Under the pieces are notes generated by a model, which saw nothing but the letters and a program-made list of their open reading frames with translations, ran no database searches and had not been told where the DNA came from. From positions 86,629,711 through 86,693,710 of the forward strand of contig CM039463.1 of the NCBI GenBank assembly GCA_022414725.1: 64,000 nt of DNA, written 5' to 3'. Origin of the DNA: Microglena sp. YARC. Taxonomy: Eukaryota > Chlorophyta > Chlorophyceae > Chlamydomonadales > Chlamydomonadaceae. This document shows, one piece after another, positions 53,520 to 64,000 of this stretch (its first letter is position 1; every line of letters begins with the position of its first letter). Both the position numbers and the translations under genes were made by a program.

Positions 53520-56235
53520 ACTGTAGCACCCTACAGCTATTCAGATATAGGCATCTTAGACAAGGCCATATGGACCCTGGCTAAAAAATGCTGTGACCTA
53601 CACCCCTCATTCCCAACTGCTAGTGTCTGCCTCCCCTTGGGACAGGCAGGATTGGGCATCCCCTCCCTAATGGTGGACTATGCTCAAATTACAGCAGCCC
53701 ACCTCACTAGGTCCCTCAACGACACCGGGGAACTAGGCAGGCTAACTAAAGCCCTCCTCCACAAAGAAGCTGCTATGCTCCAGGGTATGGATCCTCTTAC
53801 CTTGCCCAGCCACACACTTCAATACTTTACCCTGGCCAAGCAAATGCACATCCTCAAAAGAGCCTCCATCCAAATCCATATGGAGGACGAAACCCTACTC
53901 AACCCCCTTCAAGACTCCCTCCCGGACATACCCGAACACACCATTCCCCCCAATCTTCTCAAAACTCTCATCCCCTTGGGCATTACTTCCCTAGCTGACA
54001 TTGTGAGCCCTGATGGGACCACAATCATCCCATCCAATACCCTCTCCCACACCTACGGCACAAGAGTCTCCACTAGGCATAAAGTTGCCCTCAACAGACT
54101 CAGCCTACACCTGTGCTCTCCACCCCCACCTAGAAGCCCACCTCAACCCTACTCCTGCCACAGCCCCCTGCCCTTGGCATCGAGGACCCTCCCCATCCAC
54201 CTACGCATCCCCCAACGGCACATTACCAAGTTCTCCACATATACTATCAGCCACCACCTTAACAACTGGGACACAGCCCCCGTACCGCCCCGACCCTTGA
54301 CCCCCAATGCCGGCATCCGTACCCCAACCACAACACAGCCCCCCACGCATAATATCGAGGAGATCCCTGCCTCCAATGCACACATGTGGTGGGCCAGAGA
54401 GTCCTATCTTCACCCCACCAAGTATGCTCAAGCCTGGAGCACTGACCCCAAGATTGCTTGGACTGCCAGAATGCAATTCATCAGAAATGACACCCACAAA
54501 TGTACTGACGCCTCCTACTACAAACACCACACCATCCGTAAGAACAGCCCCCCGACGACCTGGTGTATGCTGTCTCTACCCCAGACCTTCTTGCTCCTCC
54601 AACCCCAGCCAAGCTCCTCCACCTCCTATATGGCAACCAACACAGCCTGACCCACCTCCTGGGCTTCAGAGCCCAAAAGAGGAAGGCTAACGAACCCCGA
54701 GAAACCCCCCATCACAGATATTGGAGGGTCCAGAAAGCCCCATGTACCATTCTCTGCCACCATCTCCTTTGTTACATATCTGCTGGCCTCCCCGTGCATT
54801 CCCACACCTACTCCTCTGCCACCTCCATTGTGGTCACTCGGTCCCCCGTCCATCTCACAGAGGAACAAATCACCCTGCTGGTTGGTCCCACCAGATTCCA
54901 GGAACTCCTCCATGCCTACAACACTGAATCTACCCCCAAAGCCGCCACCCCCTCCATTCCACCCAGACAAGACCTCCACCTCACTAACCTCCAACAACAA
55001 GGACAGTGGGCGGAGGGAGGAGAGTTTGATGCCAAATGGTACAGCGAACTCAGGCAAAACCTCATCATTAGCACGTCAGACCACCACCCAGACTGGGATA
55101 TCCACCCCCCGGCAAATACCACATACAGGCTGGTACACTGAATGACAGATACCACCACCTCCCCCCCCAACTCAACAACGGAGATACCACCTACGTCTAC
55201 TCACCAACAGGCCAATGTGTCGGTCATATACCCCTCTCCCAACTCCACCTCCTCCACCACAGATACCATACCACCAAGGCACACTCTCCCCACCTCTGGA
55301 CCCTCCACATCACAGGAACCTTCGCTGGACACGTAGCCACCCTCCTATCACAGCACAAAGACACTACCATCTCCAATGTCTCCCCTGCCATACACAAATC
55401 TATGCCCACCCTGGGGATGACAACGGACCTTGACACATCACCCCTCCTAATGAGTCCCCACCTCCCCATGGGCAACACCCCCACCCCCATTGGCCAACTG
55501 TTTGGCTTAGGACCCCACTGCTACTCCCAACCTTGGTACGGGGGAGACACACATCTCACCAGCCAGAACCCTGAAGAGGCCCACAAGGCTGTTCGATGGG
55601 CACTAGGCAGTGCCATACATGCTCACACCCCAGATATTCCCGCGTGCACCATCCTCTTGGTCCCACACAAACCCACATATGCCCATAACGCCCTCCTAAA
55701 TCACCCATGGGCTATGGAACTAGCCACTCTGCCTACCAAGGCCAAACCCCTCACCCCCTCCCTAATATGGACGGGGGGCAAACTCACCCCTGCCAAGAGA
55801 CACAGAGGAACCTACAAACTCATTGCCATCTCAAACCCAGCTGGCCATGCCAAGTACCTCCACAACCCACCCACCACATGGGCCCAAACCATGAGGGACA
55901 TGGGGGCCACTTCCATCCCACGACCAGGTCCCCCCCCCTCCCAATTGGGCCTCCCTACCACCCACCTACCCAAGGCACTTAGCTCCCTCCTTAAGACCTG
56001 GGCACAACAACCCACCCCCATGCAGATAGACCCCACACCCATAACACCCCCCGTGCTCCCGTGCACACATGCTATCCTACATACAAGCACCAGGCCTCGC
56101 TCTATACACAGATGGAAGTGCCATCATAGACAAAGAAGGCGTCCTACGCCTAGGGGCAGGCGTATACTCCCCCAGGGCCGCTGCACGTTGCCTCCGCATA
56201 GACCCTGGCGGACAGGGCATCACTGCCGACATTAA
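53520..56235 (+). pseudogene. LINE 1 post-RT region
   Basis: QAGLGIPSL is the motif that commonly follows the RT in LINE Pol proteins. The rest (e.g. YYKHHTIRKN, LLVGPTRFQELLHAYN, DRYHHLPPQLNNGDT, NPEEAHKAVRWALGSA) is conserved between both copies. It is interrupted by at least two frameshifts near 54600 and 55135. Confidence 0.75.
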
Positions 56236-57523
56236 TCGCGCGGAACTCGTGGCAATCCAACAAGCACTCATACACTCCGAAATAGATGAAGAACTCACCA
56301 TCTACTGCGACAGCTTATGCTCCTTGCAGCTCATTAACCTGCACATTTACCGTCCCAGCAGGACCCGGGAAAACAAACACCGCGACCTCCTGCAAGACAT
56401 CGCCATCCACATTATCAACAGACACAACGCTGCTGCTACCACACGCCTGCTTAAGGTCCGATCTCACTCAGGAATCGTAGGGAATGACGAGGCAGACACG
56501 CTCGCGAAAGAAGCAACGACAGGATACAATGTAATTGGGCCAGTTAAAACAGGGGAACATGCGCACCTCAATATGCATTGGCCGTCTGTCCAGCCCCCCA
56601 AATCTATTCATGGGGACCAGCCCCCCCGGCGTCCGGCCAACAATCTCACCAAGGGTATTAAGGCTAACCTCCCCACCCCCCTGCACACCGGGCATGCCAA
56701 CACCACGGGCATATACTCCTCCATGTGGGAGCAAGCCAACCCCTTCCTCCTCCCCCAGGCTAGTAATCGTTTCTGGCAATCCACCGACATCAAATGGTGG
56801 CAAAAAATACAAATCCACAAGGCTAGGTGGGGACGCTTATGGACTAGGAAACTGGCATACAGATACAAACGCCCCTATGGTACCAGCACTAGCCCCCCCT
56901 CTGATGATAACTGCCCTCTTTGTCGCAAAGCACAGGACGGAGCTGGCCATATTCTTGCTGGGTGCAGCCACCCTGTCTTCAAAGGAATGTATATCAACAG
57001 ACATAATAAGGCGGTCCAACTCATCCAAAAGGCAGTAGCCAAAGGAGCTCTGGGGGCTCTCCCCATGTACATGGATGCAGGCACCTGTGAAGCGACATCC
57101 GACATTCCCACGAGGCCCCCAACCACTCTCAAACCCCCTGATCTTCCCCAAGCCACATGGGATAAATACAGGCCTGATCTCCTCCTCATTGACGACGAAT
57201 CCAAACCAAGAAAAGCCTACCTAGTTGAACTGGGCTACTGCTCAGACACTAACCACCACATCAAATTCCAGGAAAAGAGCGTTTAGCATAAGGAGCTCCA
57301 ACGTATCCTTCAACAACAAGGACTCCTTGTCCACTACCTAGTCTTCACAATAGGTACCACTGGTACCATACCAATCACAACTCTTACCAATCTCTCCACC
57401 TTAGGGATCAGTCGCGAACACGTAGACAAACTCATCTCTAAGCTGCACAGAGAATCTATCGCCTCCTGTACCAGCATTCTTGCCATACGTCGCATGAAGG
57501 AGTCCCTCCCGCCTGGAGGGTGA
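56069..57523 (+). pseudogene. LINE 1 RNase H, zinc knuckle and C-terminal domain
   Basis: RNase H with all four acidic residues: LALYTDGSA (Asp), NRAELVAI (Glu), IYCDSLCS (Asp), SHSGIVGNDEADTLA (Asp). Next CPLCRKAQDGAGHILAGC, a CCHC knuckle. Then YRPDLLLIDDES...AYLVELGYCSD...EKSV with a TAG at 57284-57286 (LINE 2 has CAG), continuing to ...KESLPPGG and TGA at 57521. The last block has PD...E-x-G spacing that recalls a PD-(D/E)xK nuclease; this is only a suggestion. Confidence 0.88.
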
Positions 57524-57627
57524 CACTTACTATGTCTGCCATGATGACTTTCCCCAGCTGCGGCGTACGGGAGGGTCCCCTTAACACCACGCCCCTCCAG
57601 GCGTTATCTTTTTTTTTTTATCATGTG

Positions 57628-57713
57628 CGTTCGTCACGTGGCTTACGGGTACGGGGTACCCGTATGCCTTGCTGGACGGCCAGAGTACCCGTGAAGGGTT
57701 CTGTACCGTTACA
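57628..57713 (-). repeat. 5' LTR of element 2, outer part
   Basis: 86 bp from CGTTCGTCACG to CCGTTACA on the plus strand; 261 + 86 = 347 bp matches the 346-bp LTR. Confidence 0.92.
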
Positions 57714-58600
57714 CTAACCCCATCTATTGATGTAACTTCTACTAATGCCTTGTCGTCCCCTTGTCTCTTGAAGTTCTCTACGGAGTTTGGCATGCGAGTC
57801 TCCATTGCAAACGAGTTCATATACGCGCACCCCATTCCGGAAGACGTCGTGTCGGTGTTGGAACACTATTGGGAATGCAAAAACGATGCACCCTTCGACA
57901 CATCGGGTATGTTCATCCTCCCGAAAAATGCAAGTAACGATAAACATGTCTCCAGTCTCCTCCAAGGTATTGAGTTATTTAAGGAGTATCAATCGTGCGA
58001 CCACCATATGAAACCCCGCCCCAAGGGGTCACCTTCGAATAAGGTCGCCATCCAAGTATGGTATGATCCTCCCGATTCCGAGCGAGCCGTCCAAATCAAA
58101 AAGGATTGGCACACGATCAACGACGCGACCAAGGCAGTATACTTTGGCCCCGCACCTGAGGAGGGCATCCCCAGTCCGGTTGAAACCCGTCGGAAAAAAC
58201 ACTGGTGGTCGGAGGCATTGGATCCCAAAGTTCGCGAAAAACAAATCGCTGCCAGACGGTCAACGAAGTGCATCCGTCGCAATCACGCACAACGAAATAC
58301 GAACACTTCCCCCGTGCTCACTACGCGAGCCAATCGGGTATACGAAGTCAACACTGCGACAGCCCCCGATATGCTTTTCAACGCCCGATCTGGCGCGAAG
58401 CAATTGCTCACATTGGCAGACTCGGGCGCAACGGGTTGCCTTATGGAAAAGCAAACGGCTGAGGATCTCGGTTTGCACATCCGCCCTTGGGAAAACGAAC
58501 GCGACGGATTCACTTGCGCTAACGACGGGATTATCAAAATCCGCGGGACGGCCACGCTCCCTGTCCACATACAACGGTATGTTGGCAACGTGTTTGTCCA
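57714..58600 (+). pseudogene. Pre-protease and protease of element 3
   Basis: LTPSIDVTSTNALSSP..., FSTEFGMRVSIANEFIYAHP..., then in one open frame KQLLTLADSGATGCLMEKQT (DSG active site) and LHIRPWENERDG...VGNVFVH, where it is cut by the inserted element. Unlike element 2, this part has no frameshift. Confidence 0.9.
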
Positions 58601-59021
58601 TTACATTACATTACATTACATTACATGTTAAAGTCTACTTGACACCGCGAGGGTGTATGAGACTCTGTGCTTTAAACAAAAAGAAAAAGCACCCACAAAG
58701 CAAAAAACCCCATTACATCAGGGGTGTGTCGAGGACAAACAAACCAAACTCCCAACCACCGTTTTGGTGGCGTAGGTATTAAACCCCTTAGAGCAGGACC
58801 CAGATCTCAACCACTTACAGTGGCGGAGGTAAGAAGCTAACAAATGAGAAGTCTCAAGAAGAAAAAAAAAGGGATAATAAATTACGGTGCCACTAAGCAG
58901 TCCAGGGCTTCCTGTCTTGCTCTTCTACAAGTAGAAAGATAGTCGGCTAGGTTGCTCCAAAAAGACTTAGTGCCATTTCCATTCATAAAGGTTCTGAATG
59001 TGGAATCGCAGAATTCCACAT
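58601..59021 (-). mobile_element. (TTACA)n-tailed insertion in element 3
   Basis: Protease code stops at GTTTGTCCA and resumes at TGTCGTTGAC (59026). The 421-bp insert is flanked by TCCA on both sides. On the minus strand it ends ...GACTTTAACATG(TAATG)n, a simple-repeat tail like those of some LINEs and SINEs. It also carries an inverted repeat GAATGTGGAAT/ATTCCACATTC (58996-59023). No coding capacity is evident; it could be a 3' fragment of a LINE or a SINE. Confidence 0.75.
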
Positions 59022-59025
59022 TCCA

Positions 59026-59472
59026 TGTCGTTGACAAACTTCCTGGAGGATTAGACCTAATCCTCGGATCCGACTGGATGCGCGATGAAAGGGCCGTCCT
59101 CGACTACGATCGCATGACCATTTCACTCAAACGGTACGACTGCTGTACAACCCCTTATTAACAGGCAGCGGGACGAAACGGCTCATTCCTTCTTCACCAT
59201 GGCGCTATCGGGCAAGTCAACTGATGACCCGGTCATTACGGGTCGCAAAGCGGCAAACCTTTTAAAGGCAGGCGCTATCCACGTCATGGTCAACGTCCAC
59301 GAATCGCGGGCGGAGTTACCGGCGTCTAATGTCACTGCCGATGAAAGGGCGAAATTGCTCACGAAATTATTGCCGTCCGACGGACCGTTACCTGGTCCGC
59401 CAGTGGCTAGCATGGATTTCGAAAATTGGATCCACGATAACATCCTTGACCACGACGATAAAACGCTCATCT
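59026..59472 (+). pseudogene. Post-protease region of element 3
   Basis: VVDKLPGGLDLILGSDWMRDE..., a stop (TTPY-TAA near 59160), then MALSGKSTDDPVITGRKAANLL...FENWIHDNILDHDDKTLIS, where unrelated sequence begins. Confidence 0.88.
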
Positions 59473-59659
59473 CGGCCAGAAATTGAAAATTAGAACATCC
59501 AAGTAAGTCACACTGCCGGGGACAGTTGACCCTACTAAGGACGTGGTTTTATCGACACCGGTTCGTAAGCTCACCTTGCTCGAGGTTGGCAACGAGGCTA
59601 GAACCAGTCACGTTTCATACGGTTGACGGCCACCGTGAGAACCGAAATGCTCCCGACGG
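59473..59659. other. 187 bp of unrelated sequence replacing RT
   Basis: Sequence between TLIS and YYQIR matches nothing in element 2, where the corresponding gap holds 411 bp (47805-48215) encoding RT fingers. It could be filler from break repair. Confidence 0.7.
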
Positions 59660-61241
59660 GGTTATTACCAAATACGTATATCGGACGAGGACGCGCCGAA
59701 GACTGCGTTCACTACCCCGATGGGTCAGTTCGAATTTAAAGTCCTTGGGATGGGGTTGGCAAACGCGCCAGCCACGTTCCAAGCAGTCATGAACCAGATA
59801 TTCGCGCCCTACTTGCACAAGTTCGTTGTGGTCTACTTGGACGATATCTTGGTTTAAGGACGCACTCCGGCGGAACACTTGGCCAACTTGGCCACGGTCC
59901 TCCAAGTCCTCCAGGACAACGAATTCTACGCGAAGCTCTCCAAATGTTCATTCAACAAGACAGAGGTTAAATTCCTTGGTCATTACATTGGACGCGACGG
60001 AATTAAAGTTGATCCGAAAAAGGTTAGCACAGTCCGCGACTGGCCTACTCAGAAGACGGCGAAACAAATCGGCTCATTCCTCGGTTTGTGCAATTACTTT
60101 CGCAAGTTTATCCAAGGATATTCATCCCTCGCCGCCCCTCTTCAGACCTTGTCTAACATCAAGGGTGAGCTTGGCCCCTTGTTCAAAAATGAACATCTCG
60201 TCGCATTCGAAGGCCTCAAAGAAGCCTTGCTTTCCGCCCCAGTCCTCGCACTTCTGGATTTTAGCAAACCATTCGAAGTCATTACTGACGCATCCTTACT
60301 TGGTACAGGCGCGGTGCTCTTACAAGATAAACACCCCGTCGCCTTCGCCAGCAAAAAGTATATCCCAGCGGAGCTGAACTATACAACGACTGAACAAGAA
60401 ATGCTAGCGATCGTCCACGCGTTGACCGAATGGCGGGGCTATCTCAAAGGCTCCCACATGACGTTGGTCACCGACCATAATCCGCTCACATACTTCGATA
60501 CCAAAGCTGTCCTTTCCCGACGCATGGGTCGATGGCAGGAGGACCTCGCGCCCTTTAGCTATACTTGGGAGTATCGCGCTGGTCGCAATAATATGGCTGA
60601 CCCGATTAGTCGTAACCCCAACCTCTCCGCCCCCGCCGACGTCGCGGTAGCGCACCAGCTGTTGGTGTTCTCGCTCTTGGTCAGCGAATGTCGTCCTCGA
60701 TCAAGGAAACCTCGCCCTGTTGCGTTCGGTCCCACGGTCATTGGGGTCCCACCCCGCCCTCCAACGGTCATGCCCGCACCCTCGGTGCCGGTCAAAGAAA
60801 CGCGACGACGCAGACGCCCGATGCCTTTGGCGTCGACTCCCTCCTCTCTCTCCATCATGGATCGAATTTTGGCTGGATACAAAACGGACTCTAACTTCAC
60901 GCCAGGCTGTAAGCGCCTCCGTGATAAATTTTCCAGAAACGGGGATTGGTTCAAGAAGAACAAATACGGCCGCGAATTTTGGTGCGTCCCTCTTGACGCA
61001 GCTCTTCGCCTGGATATTATCCGCGAAGCTCACGATCCGGTTTACATGGGCCATTGCGGTCGCACCAAAACGTTGGAACTAGTCACGCGCACGTTTACTT
61101 GGGCCAAAGTTACGGCTGATGTGACTGCCTTCGTCCAACAGTGCCATAGGTGCCAAACAAACAAACCCGGCAACGCTAAGCCGAACGGTACCATGGTGCC
61201 CGTGGAAATTCCAGACAAATTCTGGGAGTGCCTCTCCACAG
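59660..61241 (+). pseudogene. RT palm, RNase H and integrase start of element 3
   Basis: [32 protein letters not shown] then a TAA in place of Tyr (near 59856), then open from 59879: connection, RNase H (FEVITDASLLGTG, TTEQEMLAIVHAL, VTDHNPLTYF), uninterrupted NKYGREFWCVPLDAALR (the empty site of the tyrosine-recombinase element) and the HHCC finger, ending at WECLSTE. Confidence 0.92.
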
Positions 61242-64000
61242 AAAAAAAAAAAAAGATAACGCCTGGAGGGGCGTGGTGTTAAGGGGACCCTCCCGTACGC
61301 CGCAGCTGGGGAAAGTCACCATGGCAGACATAGTAAGTGTCACCCTCCAGGCGGGAGGGACTCCTTCATGCGACGTGTGGCAAGAATGCTGGTACAGGAG
61401 GCGATAGATTCTCTGTGCAGCTTAGAGATGAGTTTGTCTACGTGTTCGCGACTGATCCCTAAGGTGGAGAGATTGGTAAGAGTTGTGATTGGTATGGTAC
61501 CAGTGGTACCTATTGTGAAGACTAGGTAGTGGACAAGGAGTCCTTGTTGTTGAAGGATACGTTGGAGCTCCTTATGCTGAACGCTCTTTTCCTGGAATTT
61601 GATTTGGTGGTTAGTGTCTGAGCAGTAGCCCAGTTCAACTAGGTAGGCTTTTCTTGGTTTGGATTCGTCGTCAATGAGGAGGAGATCAGGCCTGTATTTA
61701 TCCCATGTGGCTTGGGGAAGATCAGGGGGTTTTGAGAGTGGTTGGGGGCCTCGTGGGAATGTCGGATGTCGCTTCACAGGTGCCTGCATCCATGTACATG
61801 GGGAGAGCCCCCAGAGCTCCTTTGGCTACTGCCTTTTGGATGAGTTGGACCGCCTTATTATGTCTGTTGATATACATTCCTTTGAAGACAGGGTGGCTGC
61901 ACCCAGCAAGAATATGGCCAGCTCCGTCCTGTGCTTTGCGACAAAGAGGGCAGTTATCATCAGAGGGGGGGCTAGTGCTGGTACCATAGGGGCGTTTGTA
62001 TCTGTATGCCAGTTTCCTAGTCCATAAGCGTCCCCACCTAGCCTTGTGGATTTGTATTTTTTGCCACCATTTGATGTCGGTGGATTGCCAGAAACGATTA
62101 CTAGCCTGGGGGAGGAGGAAGGGGTTGGCTTGCTCCCACATGGAGGAGTATATGCCCGTGGTGTTGGCATGCCCGGTGTGCAGGGGGGTGGGGAGGTTAG
62201 CCTTAATACCCTTGGTGAGATTGTTGGCCGGACGCCGGGGGGGCTGGTCCCCATGAATAGATTTGGGGGGCTGGACAGACGGCCAATGCATATTGAGGTG
62301 CGCATGTTCCCCTGTTTTAACTGGCCCAATTACATTGTATCTGTCGTTGCTTCTTTCGCGAGCGTGTCTGCCTCGTCATTCCCTACGATTCCTGAGTGAG
62401 ATCGGACCTTAAGCAGGCGTGTGGTAGCAGCAGCGTTGTGTCTGTTGATAATGTGGATGGCGATGTCTTGCAGGAGGTCGCGGTGTTTGTTTTCCCGGGT
62501 CCTGCTGGGACGGTAAATGTGCAGGTTAATGAGCTGCAAGGAGCATAAGCTGTCGGAGTAGATGGTGAGTTCTTCATCTATTTCGGAGTGTATGAGTGCT
62601 TGTTGGATTGCCACGAGTTCCGCGCGATTGATGTCGGCAGTGATGCCCTGTCCGCCAGGGTCTATGCGGAGGCAACGTGCAGCGGCCCTGGGGGAGTATA
62701 CGCCTGCCCCTAGGCGTAGGACGCCTTCTTTGTCTATGATGGCACTTCCATCTGTGTATAGAGCGAGGCCTGGTGCTTGTATGTAGGATAGCATGTGTGC
62801 ACGGGAGCACGGGGGGTGTTATGGGTGTGGGGTCTATCTGCATGGGGGTGGGTTGTTGTGCCCAGGTCTTAAGGAGGGAGCTAAGTGCCTTGGGTAGGTG
62901 GGTGGTAGGGAGGCCCAATTGGGAGGGGGGGGACCTGGTCGTGGGATGGAAGTGGCCCCCATGTCCCTCATGGTTTGGGCCCATGTGGTGGGTGGGTTGT
63001 GGAGGTACTTGGCATGGCCAGCTGGGTTTGAGATGGCAATGAGCTTGTAGGTTCCTCTGTGTCTCTTGGCAGGGGTGAGTTTGCCCCCCGTCCAGATTAG
63101 GGAGGGGGTGAGGGGTTTGGCCTTGGTAGGCAGAGTGGCTAGTTCCATAGCCCATGGGTGATTTAGGAGGGCGTTATGGGCATATGTGGGTTTGTGTGGG
63201 ACCAAGAGGATGGTGCACGCGGGAATATCTAGGGTGTGAGCATGTATGGCACTGCCTAGTGCCCATCGAACAGCCTTGTGGGCCTCTTCAGGGTTCTGGC
63301 TGGTGAGATGTGTGTCTCCCCCGTACCAAGGTTGGGAGTAGCAGTGGGGTCCTAAGCCAAACAGTTGGCCAATGGGGGTGGGGGTGTTGCCCATGGGGAG
63401 GTGGGGACTCATTAGGAGGGGTGATGTGTCAAGGTCCGTTGTCATCCCCAGGGTGGGCATAGCTTTGTGTATGGCAGGGGAGACATTGGAGATGGTAGTG
63501 TCTTTGTGCTGTGATAGGAGGGTGGCTACGTGTCCAGCGAAGGTTCCTGTGATGTGGAGGGTCCAGAGGTGGGGAGAGTGTGCCTTGGTGGTATGGTATC
63601 TGTGGTGGAGGAGGTGGAGTTGGGAGAGGGGTATATGACCGACACATTGGCCTGTTGGTGAGTAGACGTAGGTGGTGTCTCCGTTGTTGAGTTGGGGGGG
63701 GAGGTGGTGGTACCTGTCATTCAGTGTACCAGCCTGTATGTGGTATTTGCCGGGGGGGTGGATATCCCAGTCTGGGTGGTGGTCTGACGTGCTAATGATG
63801 AGGTTTTGCCTTAGTTCGCTGTACCATTTGGCATCAAACTCTCCTCCCTCCGCCCACTGTCCTTGTTGTTGGAGGTTAGTGAGGTGGAGGTCTTGTCTGG
63901 GTGGAATGGAGGGGGTGGCGGCTTTGGGGGTAGATTCAGTGTTGTAGGCATGGAGGAGTTCCTGGAATCTGGTGGGACCAACCAGCAGGGTGATTTGTTC
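61242..64000 (-). mobile_element. LINE 2, inverted copy, runs off the window
   Basis: Begins at its 3' tail (A run on the plus strand, 61242-61254, then GATAACGCCTGG) and continues leftward in the coding sense to the window edge. It is nearly identical to LINE 1 (for example identical RNase H and knuckle), but has CAG where LINE 1 has a premature TAG and a frameshift near 61735. Its 5' end and target duplication lie outside. Confidence 0.92.
61340..62794 (-). pseudogene. LINE 2 RNase H, knuckle and C-terminal domain
   Basis: LALYTDGSAIIDKEG, NRAELVAI, IYSDSLCS, GNDEADTLA, then after a frameshift near 62335 CPLCRKAQDGAGHILAGC and, after another near 61735, YRPDLLLIDDES...VELGYCSDTNHQIKFQEKSVQHKEL...KESLPPGG and stop. 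The C-terminus is longer by about 79 residues than the stop in LINE 1 allows. Confidence 0.88.

Larger units (their letters stand above)
53520..57618 (+). mobile_element. 5'-truncated LINE with RNase H (LINE 1)
   Basis: Flanked by a perfect 9-bp duplication TATCATGTG (53511-53519, 57619-57627) inside the LTR. It starts in the region just after the RT (LPLGQAGLGIPSLMVDYAQIT), so RT and endonuclease are missing, as in typical 5'-truncated copies. Frames: 53520-54650, about 54563-55141, about 55130-56235, then RNase H onward, with frameshifts between. The 3' end is ...CCAGGCGTTATC followed by a T run on the coding strand, unusual for a LINE. A nearly identical copy lies inverted at 61242-64000. 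Confidence 0.92.
37975..57713 (-). mobile_element. Ty3/Gypsy chromovirus (element 2) with nested insertions
   Basis: Reading right to left: 5' LTR (57713-57628, then 53519-53259), primer site, gag, protease, RT, RNase H, integrase, chromodomain, polypurine tract, 3' LTR (38320-37975). A tyrosine-recombinase element (39933-46487) splits pol and a LINE (53520-57618) splits the 5' LTR. Without these insertions it is about 9.1 kb. Frameshifts in gag, protease, RT and integrase make it inactive as read. The expected 5-bp duplication is absent: flanks are atcca and ctaac. Confidence 0.92.
57714..61241 (+). mobile_element. Ty3/Gypsy fragment (element 3), plus strand
   Basis: Same family as element 2 but opposite orientation. 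It begins abruptly at CTAACCCCATC within the pre-protease region, directly against the LTR of element 2, and ends at WECLSTE in integrase where LINE 2 entered. LTRs and gag are absent. It contains an inserted element (58601-59021) and a 187-bp unrelated segment replacing 411 bp of RT (59473-59659). Confidence 0.9.

Overview
This window looks like nuclear DNA of a green alga. The anchor is a split gene on the minus strand (14946-28066) that I can splice by hand into a full nuclear-encoded chloroplast ATP synthase subunit b' (CF0 subunit II, ATPG). That gene is nuclear in the green lineage. GT-AG and GC-AG introns, TTTAGGG-like motifs, a chromodomain Ty3/Gypsy element, LINEs and a tyrosine-recombinase retrotransposon fit the same picture. 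My best guess is a prasinophyte resembling Cymbomonas, but that is an impression and cannot be shown from the window. One run of exactly 1000 N (7993-8992) is an assembly gap. Layout: 1-14.9 kb is gene-poor and holds hAT-like miniature elements, microsatellites, a 57-bp satellite, a ~55-bp satellite, a 243-bp direct repeat and much sequence in which I see nothing. 14.9-28.1 kb is ATPG: seven exons (638 bp in total) spread over 13.1 kb. Its six introns consist mostly of minisatellites. Several of those arrays contain copies of the adjoining exon ends and splice sites. The introns also hold hAT-like MITEs and a tRNA-derived SINE. 28.6-29.7 kb is a 1.1-kb hAT-like non-autonomous element. 30.5-31.3 kb is a dead LINE reverse transcriptase. 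32.4-34.3 kb is the 5' end of a Ty3/Gypsy element. 35.0-37.4 kb is a multi-exon gene of unknown function with a nonsense codon, divergent from a C2HC zinc-finger ORF. 38-64 kb is a nest of transposons. A minus-strand chromovirus (37975-57713) has a 6.55-kb tyrosine-recombinase retrotransposon (39933-46487) in its pol gene and a 5'-truncated LINE (53520-57618) in its 5' LTR. Next to it lies a plus-strand fragment of the same Gypsy family (57714-61241). That fragment carries a (TTACA)n-tailed insertion and is itself cut by a second copy of the LINE, in opposite orientation, which runs off the window end. The most striking observation is in the tyrosine-recombinase element. Its Gag begins with a near copy of the histone H3 tail (ARTKKTARMETGG, with Met where H3 has Lys9), and its Pol carries a PHD finger, a fold whose usual ligand is the H3 N-terminal tail. 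A second is the SINE in the ATPG intron, whose 3' tail matches the 3' end of the LINE further along the window, suggesting a SINE/LINE pair. No bacterial operons, rRNA genes or CRISPR arrays are present.
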